Shown here: positions 17,931-27,048 of the stretch, one piece after another | Layout: each line of letters opens with the position of its first letter | How positions within the stretch are numbered: the stretch's first letter is position 1 | NCBI GenBank assembly: GCA_902800305.1 | Contig: CADCDP010000013.1 | Coordinates: 33,662 to 97,661, forward strand | Source of the DNA: an uncultured Bacteroidales bacterium | GTDB taxonomy: Bacteria > Bacteroidota > Bacteroidia > Bacteroidales > Bacteroidaceae | DNA length: 64,000 nt | Direction: 5' to 3' | Translations under genes and position numbers: made by a program | Notes under the pieces: generated by a model | The model's input: the letters and a program-made list of their open reading frames with translations, nothing else | Databases searched by the model: none | What the model was told of the DNA's origin: nothing

Positions 17931-19046
17931 CTATGGCAGCTGCATGAAGTCGGACATGATGTCGTTGGAGACGAAAAGGCCCTGGCGGGTGAGGGTCAGC
18001 ACATCGCCGTGGCGTTCCATGCGTCCCGACAGCAAATGGGGACGAGCATTCTCCAAACAATACTGGAGATACTGCGAACCAAAAGCTGTTTGCAAAGTGT
18101 GGAGGTTGATGCCGTCGGAAGTACGCAAACCTGTGAAGATAAACTCATTGTAACGTTCATCCTCAGTCAGGACTTCCTCGGCGAGCGGCTTTCCCTCCAT
18201 GTAGTCGGAGAGAGAATCGGGATGGTAAAAGCGGTTCTGCCCGTCGTAGGAATGTGCCCCAGCCCCTACACCGAGATAAGGGATGCCGCGCCAATAACTC
18301 GAATTGTGACGCGAACGGAAGCCAGGCAAGGCGAAGTTGCTGATTTCGTAATGCTCGAAACCAGCTGCGGCAAGGGCATCCATCAGGTTCTCGTACATCT
18401 GGCGCGACACCTCTTCATCCACCTCCTCCACCCTACCCGCTTCGAGCATTCGGAACAGCGGAGTGCCCTCTTCGTACATGAGGGAATAGGCGGAAAGGTG
18501 CTGCACACCCAGCGACAAAGCTTGCTGCACGTCCGCATGCCACTGGCCGAGCGTCTGGGAGGGGAAGCCAAACATGAGGTCGATACTGATATTGTCGAAA
18601 CCAGCACACTGGGCATCCTGCACGGCTTGGAGCGCTTGACGGGCAGTGTGGCGACGACACAAAAACCGCAGCCTCGTATCATCGAACGTCTGTACGCCCA
18701 TGCTCAGTCGGTTGATGCCCATCTCCCGAAGGGACTCCAAGTAGGCAGGGGTGAGGTCGTCGGGATTGCCCTCCAGGGTCACCTCCGCCTCTGCGCGTAC
18801 ATGATAGATAGAATGGATGGTTTTCAGAAGGCGACCTATCTCAGAAGCTGCCAACTGCGAGGGTGTGCCACCACCGAAATAGACGGTCTCGACGGTCTCT
18901 CCCCGAAGAAATTCCTTCCGCCGTTCCAGCTCTTGCAGCACAGCATCCACATAACCACCACGTTCCCCCAGGGAGGTGGTGGAAAAGAAGCCACAATAGG
19001 CACAGCGTGACTTACAGAAGGGGATATGCACGTAAATACCAGCCAT
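17931..19046 (-). CDS. hemW: HemW-type radical SAM protein
   Basis: A 371-residue protein. The radical SAM cluster motif is CKSRCAYC with Cys at residues 11, 15 and 18, preceded by IYVHIPF. VETVYFGGGTPSQL and EGNPDDL are characteristic of the HemN/HemW group. The short N-terminus, starting directly at IYVHIPFC and lacking the HemN extension, points to HemW, a heme chaperone, rather than true coproporphyrinogen oxidase. The C-terminal HemN-like domain is present (ERYNEFIFTGLRTSDGINL). The gene is bracketed by inverted copies of the ~200-bp element A and shows no clear promoter box. Confidence 0.9.
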   Translation of the reverse strand: MAGIYVHIPFCKSRCAYCGFFSTTSLGERGGYVDAVLQELERRKEFLRGETVETVYFGGGTPSQLAASEIGRLLKTIHSIYHVRAEAEVTLEGNPDDLTPAYLESLREMGINRLSMGVQTFDDTRLRFLCRRHTARQALQAVQDAQCAGFDNISIDLMFGFPSQTLGQWHADVQQALSLGVQHLSAYSLMYEEGTPLFRMLEAGRVEEVDEEVSRQMYENLMDALAAAGFEHYEISNFALPGFRSRHNSSYWRGIPYLGVGAGAHSYDGQNRFYHPDSLSDYMEGKPLAEEVLTEDERYNEFIFTGLRTSDGINLHTLQTAFGSQYLQYCLENARPHLLSGRMERHGDVLTLTRQGLFVSNDIMSDFMQLP

Positions 19047-19049
19047 TAA

Positions 19050-19092
19050 CGCTGCGCTAAATGATAAATGACAAATGATAAATGATAAAACA
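19050..19092. repeat. heptamer repeat array ahead of hemW
   Basis: CGCTGCGCTAAATGATAAAT and further AAATGAC/AAATGAT units lie directly upstream of the hemW start on the - strand. It is the same repeat type as at 2609, 3003 and 4653. Confidence 0.7.
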
Positions 19093-19099
19093 AAAACAA

Positions 19100-19340
19100 A
19101 GTTTAAAGGTTAAAGTTTTTTTAAGTCAGAGAATTTAAAGATTTTAAAGAGCTATGCAGGGTGTTCGGAATTCGCCTTCGGCGCTGAGAATTGTAAGAGG
19201 CTGACGCGATGTTGGTAAACACTCCGCATGGTCTTCTTGAAATTCTCCGCCGCTTGCGGAATTCTTTTACCCTTGCCGCATGGCCTTCTTCTAATTCTTA
19301 AAATTCTCTGACTTTTTAAACGCAGACTTTAAACTTTTTA
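19100..19340. repeat. ~200-bp palindromic element A, copy 2
   Basis: Outer arms are TTTAAAGGTTAAAG-type heptamers and inner arms are TTAAGTCAGAGAATTTAAAG / AAAATTCTCTGAC. The core GAGGCTGACGC...CCGCATGGTC is at 19197-19235. Long stretches match the reverse complement of 17621-17827, for example GAGCTATGCAGGGTGTT and CTTTTACCCTTGCCGCATGG. Confidence 0.8.
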
Positions 19341-19394
19341 CTGTTTTTACTTGTTTTTACCTGTTTTTTCTTCGTCCGCCGAAGGCGTATAAAC
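19341..19394. repeat. T-rich tract plus CCGCCGAAGGCG hairpin, copy 2
   Basis: Second copy of the element at 17846-17899. It abuts the stop codon of the 1523-aa gene, so on the - strand it forms a hairpin in the 3' untranslated region followed by A-rich sequence. Confidence 0.75.
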
Positions 19395-22300
19395 CTATGG
19401 TTGTTGTCCCTCATACACGATGCCGGTGCCATCGCTGACCACCACGCGCACCTTGATGGGTGTGTCGGTGGAGATCTTGCCGAGGATGGCGTTCACTAAC
19501 GTGGTCACGTCGGAGATGTCCACGTTGCCGTCGCCGTTCAGGTCGGCGGTGTTCTTGTCCTCCGGTGTGCTCTTGCCGAGGATGATGTTCACGAGGGAAG
19601 TCACGTCGGAGATGTCCATGTGGCTGTCGCCGTTCACGTCGTAACCGCCGCCCTTCAGCTTGAAGTAGGCGCGGCAGGAGCCGAGGGTCATGTTGGCAGA
19701 GGGGCTGTGGAGCATATTGTCCTCGTCGAGGTAAAGCACGGAGGGGTCGTTTGCGTTGAAAGTCACAGGCGAGGTGCAGCCGATGAAGTCCACGTAGGAG
19801 GTCTTGACGGGAGCTGTGGCATCGCTGATGGTGACACCTAAGAATTTGGGATTGGCGATGTTCTCCACCCTGAAGACGGGAATGGAAATTTTCAGAACCA
19901 GATAACCATCTTCATCCAAATACCACTGGTTGCCAAGCGCTTCTGAGTATAAAGGAGCCTCGGAGTCTATTATGACACGGTTGATGTTGTCGGTGCAGCC
20001 AGTGATGGTGCTGGTGCCACCGTCCGTCAGCATCATGCCTAAACTGAGGCTGTTGCCGTAGGAGCCAGCACCCACACAATGCTCGATAGTGTGTGTGCCA
20101 CCGGCATTGCCCCAGCCATAGACGATGCCGATATGGGAGGCGGAGAGTGAACCGCCCACTTTGCAGTCGTGGATGGTGGTGGACGACGTGGTGCCGTTGC
20201 CTAAGATGCCACCCACATGGGAACCACCCGTCACTGTGGCAGCCATCCAGCAGTTGTGGATGGTGTTGGTGCCTCCCGTGGCAATGCCCACAAGCCCCGA
20301 TGTATAGTTGTCGCCACTGACGCTGCCGACTATCCATACATTGCGGATGGTGGCACCGTTGATGTAGCGGAACGGGGCGGCACCTTCGCCGCCATTGCTG
20401 ATATTGAGTTTTAGCTTTTGGGCAGCTCCCTCGAAGATGCCACTGAACGGATGCTCTGCTGTGCCCACCATCGTCGATACGTTGATGTCTGCACCTAACA
20501 TCACGGTCTTGCCAGCATACGTGTTGCCGTTGTTCACGCTTTCGGCGAAGGCGTTCCAGTCTTCCGTCGAGTTGATGGTGAGGTAGGCGGCTCTCTCCCA
20601 ATTCACGAGGTAGGGCTTGCCCGCCTCGATGCTGTTGGCATTCTCAAAGTTCAGGGTCAACGTGCCGTTGCTGAACGAGGTGCTGCTCAACGTCTTTACC
20701 GTAGCTTCTGCCAACGGAGTGCCCGTAAAGTTGCTGACATCGAACGGCAGACATAGCGTTTGCCACATACCGTCGCGGTGGAGGGTGCGGTCTTGAAGGG
20801 TCGCCTGCGCCTCCTTGTCTTTGTTGTCGTTGATGGTCATGCTGTTGTCGGCATGGTCGGCAAGGTCAATCTCCAACATCGAAGTGAAACAGAAGTCGTC
20901 CAAATAGAGCATAGCACTTCCTTTAAGATTGCAGATAACAACATATTGTGTTTCAGCAGGGAAGGAAGTTTCATACTGTGTCCACTCTCCGTCATAGGTT
21001 ATTACTGCACGCTCCCAAGTGATGGAAGCTGTTTTGCTGCTGGCATAGCCCACCTTAAATGCCGCTGGCCAATTGGAATTCGCATTCCTATAATAAAACG
21101 ACACTTTTATGGGCGTTCCGCCAGCAAAGTGAGGAGAATAGAGATATTCGTCTTTAGAGGTACCGTAGAAAAAGAAGAAACGTTTGCCAGTATGGACGCA
21201 TCCTCCTTCACTTATTCTATGTATTCCTGTAATCTGCTGGCAGTCTCTCATACGCCAGCCGCCCATGCCGTTTTCAAAGCCATCGGTATAGGGCAGACTC
21301 ACCACACTGCCATCGGTAAGGAAACTGTCTGAGGTGAAATTGCTGGCAATGCCTCCGCTTCCGAGCGCCTTGACACGGAATAGGTAGGTGGTGTTCTCAT
21401 CCAGGTTGCTCAAGGTGACGGTCGTGGTCTGTACCGTCGTCTCAGCCGACCATGTGTTATCCGTGGACTTTCGGTATTGGTAGGCATAGCCCGTGACGTT
21501 TCCTTCGGGAGCCGTCCACGAGAGCGTGGCTTCAGTGTCAGTCAGGTTGCTGACTGTGAGGTTCGTCGGTTTTTGGAATGCAGAATATTTCTCGAAGGAA
21601 AAGTCATCTATGTATGTACCCATTCCATCCTCAAAGTATTTGACGGCAATAAACCTGGTGCCCGTTGGGAAGCTATGTTCGTATCTTGTCCATGGGATGT
21701 TACGGAAATTAATCGCTTCGCCCCATTGAAAGGCATCAGGGTCGCTGGTCGTGGTGGAGTAACCCACATAAAAGATTTCCTTAGGACCTTCGTCCGGGTA
21801 ACGATCCTTGTAGTAGAACGACACGGACAAGGGGGTGGTACCCCCAAAACGAGGGGAAATGAGGTATTTGGGGGAGGGAGTGGTAGGCGAAGAGTGAAAA
21901 TAATAGCTTTTCTCTCCCTCATATTTGTCTCCCCCACGGATTCCCGTAGGTGCCAATCCATCATCCACCCTGCTCCAGCGGTCCATGCCGTTCTCGAAGC
22001 CGTATTCGTAGGGCAATCCCATGGCGGTGGTGAAGCTGAAGGGCTGCACATAGACGCTCTCGTCCTCACCGTAAAGGGCTTTCACACGGAACTGGTAGTT
22101 GGTGTTGGCGGTGAGTCCCGTCAGGGTGGCGGAAGTGGCATCCACGGTGGCTTCGGCAGACCAGTCTGCCTCATTCGCTTTCTTGTATTGGTAGGCATAG
22201 CCCGTAATGGTTTCGTCCGCTTCGGGTGCCTCCCATGTCAGCGAAGCCGTATATTCAGTAATATCAACAGCATCGAGATGCGTTGGGGATGGAGTATTGC

Positions 22301-23966
22301 AAACTGTGAAGCTGAAGTCGTCTAAATATAAACCACCCATGTAGTTGGGATGCCATTTGACTGCAATATATTTCGTCCCTACGGGAAAACTCCCCTCGTA
22401 GAGAATCCACTGTTCTATACAGCTGGTCGTCTCGTTGTCCCAACTGAAAGCGTCAATGTCAGGGGTCGTGGTAGAATAACCCACTTGGAATGTGGCAGAT
22501 CCTAATGTATATGGACTTTTTAAGTAGTAGAACTTCACCGTTATGGATGAGTGGCCGTCAAATTCTGGAGATATCAAGTATTGGTGCTGTTGTTTGCCGC
22601 CGTTCGTGTAAATAATAAAAGCAGAATTACCACTATGAATATCAGAGTCTGAATATACTCCCGTATAACCCATACAATCTACCATCTTCCAACCATCCTC
22701 GTCTAGTGGCGTCTCGAAACCGTATTCGTAAGGTAAGCGTTTCCCGTCAAAATGAGCCTCATAGTAGGTGATGCCGTCGGCAGCCAAAAGAGGTTCGTCC
22801 CATACGCCATCGATGAGGGTGGCACTCACTGGGATGCCCTCTGATCTGGGAATGCAGTTGTCCCCCAGTCCTTCAGACGGAGCCACAGTGTGTACGTAGT
22901 AAAAATCAATGACGGGAGGCATGGTGACGGTTTTGGAGGCATCTTTGCAGGCAATGGGGTGGTACTTGCCACCGTTGGCGGGGCTGAACGCGCCCTTGAA
23001 CAGGCTGTTCTTCATGGTGAGCGAAAGGTCATCGCACCAGCCGAGGAGTCCGCCGGCGAATTGGCTGAAGCCACTGATGGTGGCACCGCAGGCGCAGTTC
23101 TTGAGGGTGAGGGTGTTTTTGGCATAGCCCACGATGCCGCCGGCTGATTGTGTGGCGTTGATGGTGCCAACAACGGTGAGGTTCTGGATGGTGACACCTT
23201 TGGTGTAGGCGAAGGGTGCCACGTGCTCAGTGCCGCTCAGCTGGACGTTGAGGGTCTGCCCGTTGCCGTCGAACGTGCCGGTGAAGGGTCGGGTGCTTTT
23301 GCCGAACATCTTGGTGACGGGGGTCGAGTTGTCGAAGCTTTCGTACAGCCTATAGTTGCAACTGCTGAAGTAGTTGCCCACCACCCCGTTGCAGCGGTCG
23401 TCCTCCATGGCTGTTGCCACGGCATCCCATTCGTCGGCATCGCAGATGTAGTAAACTTCCTCTTCCGCGTCGTAGGCGAGATCCCTCCTGACGTTCAAGA
23501 CGTAGGGGGTTTTGTTCAGCAGAATCTCTTCGTCACCATTCCCGAAATTGGCGCAGGCATAGATGTTCACATAGAGGGTCTTCTCTGTTTCTTCCTCGAA
23601 CAAAATGGGACCGAGTCCCTCCAGTCTCATCTTGAAGCCGTGGATGCCGGAAAGGCCGTATTGGCTGTTGATGTCCTCGCGCACGAGGTACTCGTCTGGT
23701 TCATTGAAGAGGCCTTGGAAATTGTCGTCTTGTTCGTCAGGGACGTTGGAGACGACGACCTTGATGGTCATCTCCTTGCCTAACTGCCAGTGCTTCGCTC
23801 CTGGGTCGAACGCCCATCCGCTGAGGAAGATGCATCCGACACTGGTTCCGCAGTAGTCTATTCCAGACGTCAGGTTTTGTGCCCTTGTCGTGAGGGTGGT
23901 CATCACTGCGAGCAGCACTGTCATGGCTGCCCGTGCCATTTGGTGTTTGAAGGTTGTTGTTTTCAT
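19395..23966 (-). CDS. secreted multidomain protein with FN3, MAM-like and dockerin-like domains
   Basis: A 1523-residue protein. A signal peptide ends near residue 29 (LTTRAQ). An N-terminal region with GLUG-like segments (FDGNGQTLNVQL, GGIVGYAK) is followed by three segments that open LPYEYGFE(N/T) or LPYTDGFE and end in LDDFSF, the choice-of-anchor-J/MAM-like type. Two fibronectin III domains lie near residues 555-652 and 794-870. Another GLUG-like block lies at about 1135-1355. A pair of calcium-binding repeats (DVNGDSHMDISDVTSLVN and DLNGDGNVDISDVTTLVN, about 1439-1495) resembles a dockerin. Unlike neighbouring secreted proteins it lacks the GRR/GLYI-type C-terminal tail. Probably surface-exposed; ligand unknown. 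Confidence 0.85.
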   Translation of the reverse strand: MKTTTFKHQMARAAMTVLLAVMTTLTTRAQNLTSGIDYCGTSVGCIFLSGWAFDPGAKHWQLGKEMTIKVVVSNVPDEQDDNFQGLFNEPDEYLVREDINSQYGLSGIHGFKMRLEGLGPILFEEETEKTLYVNIYACANFGNGDEEILLNKTPYVLNVRRDLAYDAEEEVYYICDADEWDAVATAMEDDRCNGVVGNYFSSCNYRLYESFDNSTPVTKMFGKSTRPFTGTFDGNGQTLNVQLSGTEHVAPFAYTKGVTIQNLTVVGTINATQSAGGIVGYAKNTLTLKNCACGATISGFSQFAGGLLGWCDDLSLTMKNSLFKGAFSPANGGKYHPIACKDASKTVTMPPVIDFYYVHTVAPSEGLGDNCIPRSEGIPVSATLIDGVWDEPLLAADGITYYEAHFDGKRLPYEYGFETPLDEDGWKMVDCMGYTGVYSDSDIHSGNSAFIIYTNGGKQQHQYLISPEFDGHSSITVKFYYLKSPYTLGSATFQVGYSTTTPDIDAFSWDNETTSCIEQWILYEGSFPVGTKYIAVKWHPNYMGGLYLDDFSFTVCNTPSPTHLDAVDITEYTASLTWEAPEADETITGYAYQYKKANEADWSAEATVDATSATLTGLTANTNYQFRVKALYGEDESVYVQPFSFTTAMGLPYEYGFENGMDRWSRVDDGLAPTGIRGGDKYEGEKSYYFHSSPTTPSPKYLISPRFGGTTPLSVSFYYKDRYPDEGPKEIFYVGYSTTTSDPDAFQWGEAINFRNIPWTRYEHSFPTGTRFIAVKYFEDGMGTYIDDFSFEKYSAFQKPTNLTVSNLTDTEATLSWTAPEGNVTGYAYQYRKSTDNTWSAETTVQTTTVTLSNLDENTTYLFRVKALGSGGIASNFTSDSFLTDGSVVSLPYTDGFENGMGGWRMRDCQQITGIHRISEGGCVHTGKRFFFFYGTSKDEYLYSPHFAGGTPIKVSFYYRNANSNWPAAFKVGYASSKTASITWERAVITYDGEWTQYETSFPAETQYVVICNLKGSAMLYLDDFCFTSMLEIDLADHADNSMTINDNKDKEAQATLQDRTLHRDGMWQTLCLPFDVSNFTGTPLAEATVKTLSSTSFSNGTLTLNFENANSIEAGKPYLVNWERAAYLTINSTEDWNAFAESVNNGNTYAGKTVMLGADINVSTMVGTAEHPFSGIFEGAAQKLKLNISNGGEGAAPFRYINGATIRNVWIVGSVSGDNYTSGLVGIATGGTNTIHNCWMAATVTGGSHVGGILGNGTTSSTTIHDCKVGGSLSASHIGIVYGWGNAGGTHTIEHCVGAGSYGNSLSLGMMLTDGGTSTITGCTDNINRVIIDSEAPLYSEALGNQWYLDEDGYLVLKISIPVFRVENIANPKFLGVTISDATAPVKTSYVDFIGCTSPVTFNANDPSVLYLDEDNMLHSPSANMTLGSCRAYFKLKGGGYDVNGDSHMDISDVTSLVNIILGKSTPEDKNTADLNGDGNVDISDVTTLVNAILGKISTDTPIKVRVVVSDGTGIVYEGQQP

Positions 23967-24030
23967 TGTGTTTTGGTTTTAGTTCTTAACTTCGCCGTAC
24001 ACTCTTGTTCATGCCCACGCGTTACGGCGA

Positions 24031-24062
24031 CAAAATTACGAAGTTTTAAGTTTTTCACCAAA
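24031..24062 (-). promoter_or_regulatory. promoter of the 1523-aa protein gene
   Basis: On the - strand TTTG (24062-24059) and TAATTTTG (24038-24031) are separated by 20 bp, a full match to the Bacteroidales promoter consensus. The leader to the start codon is about 60 nt. Confidence 0.75.
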
Positions 24063-24119
24063 AAAATCGCATAAATCTTTCTACAGAGTGCCCTTTCTAT
24101 GGAGCCAAGGGGTTTAAAA

Positions 24120-24205
24120 GTCTAAGGAGTTTAGGAGTAAAGGAGTTTTTTGGGCGGCTTGTGCGCCGAGTGTCTTCTACTCCTTAACTCCTAAACTCCT
24201 TAGAC
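24120..24205. repeat. palindromic element B, copy 1
   Basis: Arms 24120-24145 and 24180-24205 (GTCTAAGGAGTTTAGGAG... / ...CTCCTAAACTCCTTAGAC) match over 25 of 26 bases. Each arm is built from 7-8-bp AAGGAGT-like units. The centre contains GGCGGCTTGTGCGCCGAGT, shared with the second copy at 55494-55613. Confidence 0.85.
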
Positions 24206-24271
24206 CCCAAAAAACTCTCTCCTTAGCCTAAAAACCTCTCTCCTTAGAAAATCTTCGGAAGAGTCTTCGAC

Positions 24272-24340
24272 GTTGAGTCTCGAGGGGCAACGACGTAGAG
24301 TCACGAGGGGCAACGACGTAGAGTCATGCGGGGCAACGAC
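24272..24340. repeat. three 23-bp tandem repeats
   Basis: Three units with an exact 23-bp period start at 24272, 24295 and 24318, of the type GTAGAGTCACGAGGGGCAAC plus GAC. The remaining bases 24341-24658 form the AT-rich leader region of the EF-G2-like gene, with another hairpin and A-rich element near 24430-24460 (TGCGCCTTCGGCGGACGAAG). No gene is seen there. Confidence 0.85.
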
Positions 24341-24658
24341 GAAGCCTATAGGGAAAATGTGGACAAAATGGAGGTGTCTCTCCTCGCGCGTACATTAAAT
24401 ATATATAGAAAGGCAACTTTGGGAAGTTTATGCGCCTTCGGCGGACGAAGGAAAAACAGCCGAAACTTAATTCATCTTACACGAATACCTGCCATAATGT
24501 GGCGATTTTAGCCAATAAATACTAAAAATAGAAAATAATGGGTCTTTTTTATGGCTTGTTTGTGGAAAAATTCGTAAATTTATCGCCGATTTTCAGATTT
24601 CAGCGTCATCTGTATAAAAGAAACTCTATACTAATCATTATAAACTAACCTAAGAACA

Positions 24659-26818
24659 ATGAAAGTTTACCAGACGAACGAAATCAAGAACATTGCCTTG
24701 CTTGGCAATGACGGTGCCGGTAAGACGACTCTTACCGAAGCACTGCTGTATGAGGCTGGCATTATCAGCCGTCGTGGCCGCATCACGGCTAAGAACACTG
24801 TGAGCGACTATTTCCCCGTGGAACAAGAGTATGGCTACAGCGTATTCTCCACGGTTTTCCATGTGGAATGGAACGGTAAAAAACTGAACATTATCGACTG
24901 TCCTGGTGCCGACGACTTTGTGGGTGCTGCCATGACGGCACTGCACGTGACTGACACGGCTCTGCTGCTCATCAACGGTCAGTATGGTCCCGAAGTGGGC
25001 ACACAGAACCACTTCCGCTACACCGAGAAGCTGGGCAAGCCCGTCATCTTCTTGGTGAACCAACTCGACTCCGACAAGTGCGACTACCACCAAGTGCTCG
25101 ACAACCTCATCAGCATCTATGGCCCGAAGGTGACGCCGATTCAGTACCCTCTGAACGAAGGTCCTGAGTTCAATTCGCTCATTGACGTGCTGCTGATGAA
25201 GAAGTACTCATGGAAGCCAGAAGGTGGTGCTCCTATCATCGAGGACATCCCAGAGTCAGAGATGGAGAAGGCGATGGAGATGCACCGCGCTCTCGTGGAG
25301 GCTGCTGCCGAGAACGACGAGGAACTGATGGAGAAGTTCTTCGAGACAGAGACGCTGACCGAGGACGAACTGCGTTTGGGCATCCGTCGCGGCTTGGCTA
25401 CCAGGAGTATGTTCCCCGTGTTCTGCGTATGTGCCACCAAGGATATGGGTGTGCGCCGCTTGATGGAGTTCCTCGGCAACGTGGTACCATTCGTGGACGA
25501 GATGCCACAGGTACACAACACGCGTGGCGAGGAAGTGAAGCCTGACTCGAACGGGCCTACATCACTCTATTTCTTCAAGACTGCCAACGAGCCTCACATC
25601 GGCGGTGTGCAGTACTTCAAGGTGATGTCGGGTAAGGTTCACGAAGGCGACGACCTGACGAACACTGACCGTGGCTCAAAGGAGCGCATGGCTCAGCTCT
25701 TTGTCTGTGCAGGTGCCAACCGCATCAAGGTGGAAGAACTGGTGGCTGGCGACATTGGCTGTACGGTGAAGCTGAAGGATGTGCGCACGGGCAACACGCT
25801 GGCTGGCAAGGACTGCGACAACCGCTTCAACTTCGTGAAGTATCCTGATCCGAAGTATATCCGCGCCGTGAAGGCCGAGAACGAGGGTGACACGGAAAAG
25901 ATGGTGGCTGCCATCCAGAAGATGTCGCAGGAAGACCCAACCTGGATTATCGAGCAGTCGAAGGAACTGAAGCAGACGCTCATCAAGGGTCAGGGCGAAT
26001 TCCACCTCCGTACACTGAAGTGGCGCATGGAGAACAACGAGAAAATCAACATCAAGTTTGAGGAACCGAAGATTCCATACCGCGAGACTATCACGAAGGC
26101 AGCACGTGCCGACTATCGTCACAAGAAGCAGTCGGGTGGTGCCGGACAGTTTGGCGAGGTTCACCTCATCGTGGAGCCATATTACGACGGTATGCCAGAC
26201 CCAACGGTTTACAAGTTTGGCAACCAAGAGTTTAAGATTACGCCCAAGAGCCGTGAAGAAATCGACCTGGAATGGGGCGGCAAGCTCGTGTTCATCAACT
26301 CTGTGGTGGGTGGTGCCATCGATACCCGCTTCATGCCCGCTATTCTGAAGGGTGTGATGAGCCGTATGGAGCAAGGCCCATTGACGGGTTCCTACGCTCG
26401 CGACGTACTGGTGGTGGTGTACGACGGAAAGATGCACCCAGTAGATTCTAACGAACTTTCGTTCATGCTGGCTGGCCGTCACGCATTCTCCGACGCCTTC
26501 AAGGCTGCTGGTCCGAAGTTGCTCGAACCTATCTACGACGTGGAGGTGTTTGTGCCAAGCGACAAGATGGGCGACGTGATGTCTGACTTGCAGGGTCGCC
26601 GAGGCATGATTATCGGTAGCGAAAGTGAGAATGGCTACGAGAAGCTGATTGCCAAGGTGCCACTCAAGAGCCTGTCCAGCTACTCCACGACGCTCAGCTC
26701 CATCACGGGTGGACGCGCCAGCTTCATCATGAAGTTTGCTTCCTACGAGCTTGTTCCGACCGACCTCCAGCAGAAGCTGATGAAGGAATTCGAGGAGCAG
26801 AACAAGGAGGAAGATTAA
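24659..26818 (+). CDS. fusA2: EF-G paralogue (EF-G2 type) with altered GTPase motifs
   Basis: A 719-residue protein with full EF-G domain order. The P-loop is [13 protein letters not shown] (residues 16-28) rather than the usual AHIDAGKTT. Switch I reads EQEYGYSVFST where EF-G has EQERGITITS. The G3 motif is DCPGADDF (residues 80-87), so the catalytic histidine of DTPGH is Ala84, and G4 is NQLD instead of NKMD. These changes predict poor or absent GTP hydrolysis. Established knowledge: Bacteroides carry a second EF-G, induced on carbon limitation, that lacks GTPase activity and supports gut colonisation. This gene is probably its orthologue, but that rests on motifs only. The canonical fusA is not in the window. 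A terminator follows at 26869. Confidence 0.85.
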   Translation: MKVYQTNEIKNIALLGNDGAGKTTLTEALLYEAGIISRRGRITAKNTVSDYFPVEQEYGYSVFSTVFHVEWNGKKLNIIDCPGADDFVGAAMTALHVTDTALLLINGQYGPEVGTQNHFRYTEKLGKPVIFLVNQLDSDKCDYHQVLDNLISIYGPKVTPIQYPLNEGPEFNSLIDVLLMKKYSWKPEGGAPIIEDIPESEMEKAMEMHRALVEAAAENDEELMEKFFETETLTEDELRLGIRRGLATRSMFPVFCVCATKDMGVRRLMEFLGNVVPFVDEMPQVHNTRGEEVKPDSNGPTSLYFFKTANEPHIGGVQYFKVMSGKVHEGDDLTNTDRGSKERMAQLFVCAGANRIKVEELVAGDIGCTVKLKDVRTGNTLAGKDCDNRFNFVKYPDPKYIRAVKAENEGDTEKMVAAIQKMSQEDPTWIIEQSKELKQTLIKGQGEFHLRTLKWRMENNEKINIKFEEPKIPYRETITKAARADYRHKKQSGGAGQFGEVHLIVEPYYDGMPDPTVYKFGNQEFKITPKSREEIDLEWGGKLVFINSVVGGAIDTRFMPAILKGVMSRMEQGPLTGSYARDVLVVVYDGKMHPVDSNELSFMLAGRHAFSDAFKAAGPKLLEPIYDVEVFVPSDKMGDVMSDLQGRRGMIIGSESENGYEKLIAKVPLKSLSSYSTTLSSITGGRASFIMKFASYELVPTDLQQKLMKEFEEQNKEED

Positions 26819-26868
26819 AAAAGACGCATCGAAATCGACTGTCCGTTCCAAGAACGAACGATTATACG

Positions 26869-26904
26869 AGAGGGAATCCGTACCACACGGATTCCCTCTT
26901 TATT
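26869..26904 (+). terminator. intrinsic terminator after the EF-G2-like gene
   Basis: AGAGGGAATCCG and CGGATTCCCTCT (26869-26880, 26888-26899) pair perfectly over 12 bp around a 7-nt loop, followed by TTATTT. Confidence 0.9.
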
Positions 26905-26987
26905 TGTTATTTTGACAAGTAAAGTTTACCAAAACGTTAATAGACTAAAAACTTTTAACCTAAATAAGGAATATTTTCGTTAATCCC

Positions 26988-27018
26988 TTTTAGTATTTTA
27001 AGGAATGCCGTACATTTG
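26988..27018 (+). promoter_or_regulatory. promoter of the RprXY-like operon
   Basis: TACATTTG at 27011-27018 matches TAnnTTTG, with TTTT at 26988-26991, 19 bp upstream, in place of TTTG. Its position rules out the in-frame start at 27016 and supports the histidine kinase start at 27049. Confidence 0.65.
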
Positions 27019-27048
27019 TACTATCAAAGAAAAACGTCAGCAACATTT

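Noticed and set aside
24575..24582. TAAATTTA with upstream TTTG as the promoter of the EF-G2-like gene
   Set aside because: The last base of the box is wrong and the TTTG is only 12 bp away, so the match is too weak to annotate.
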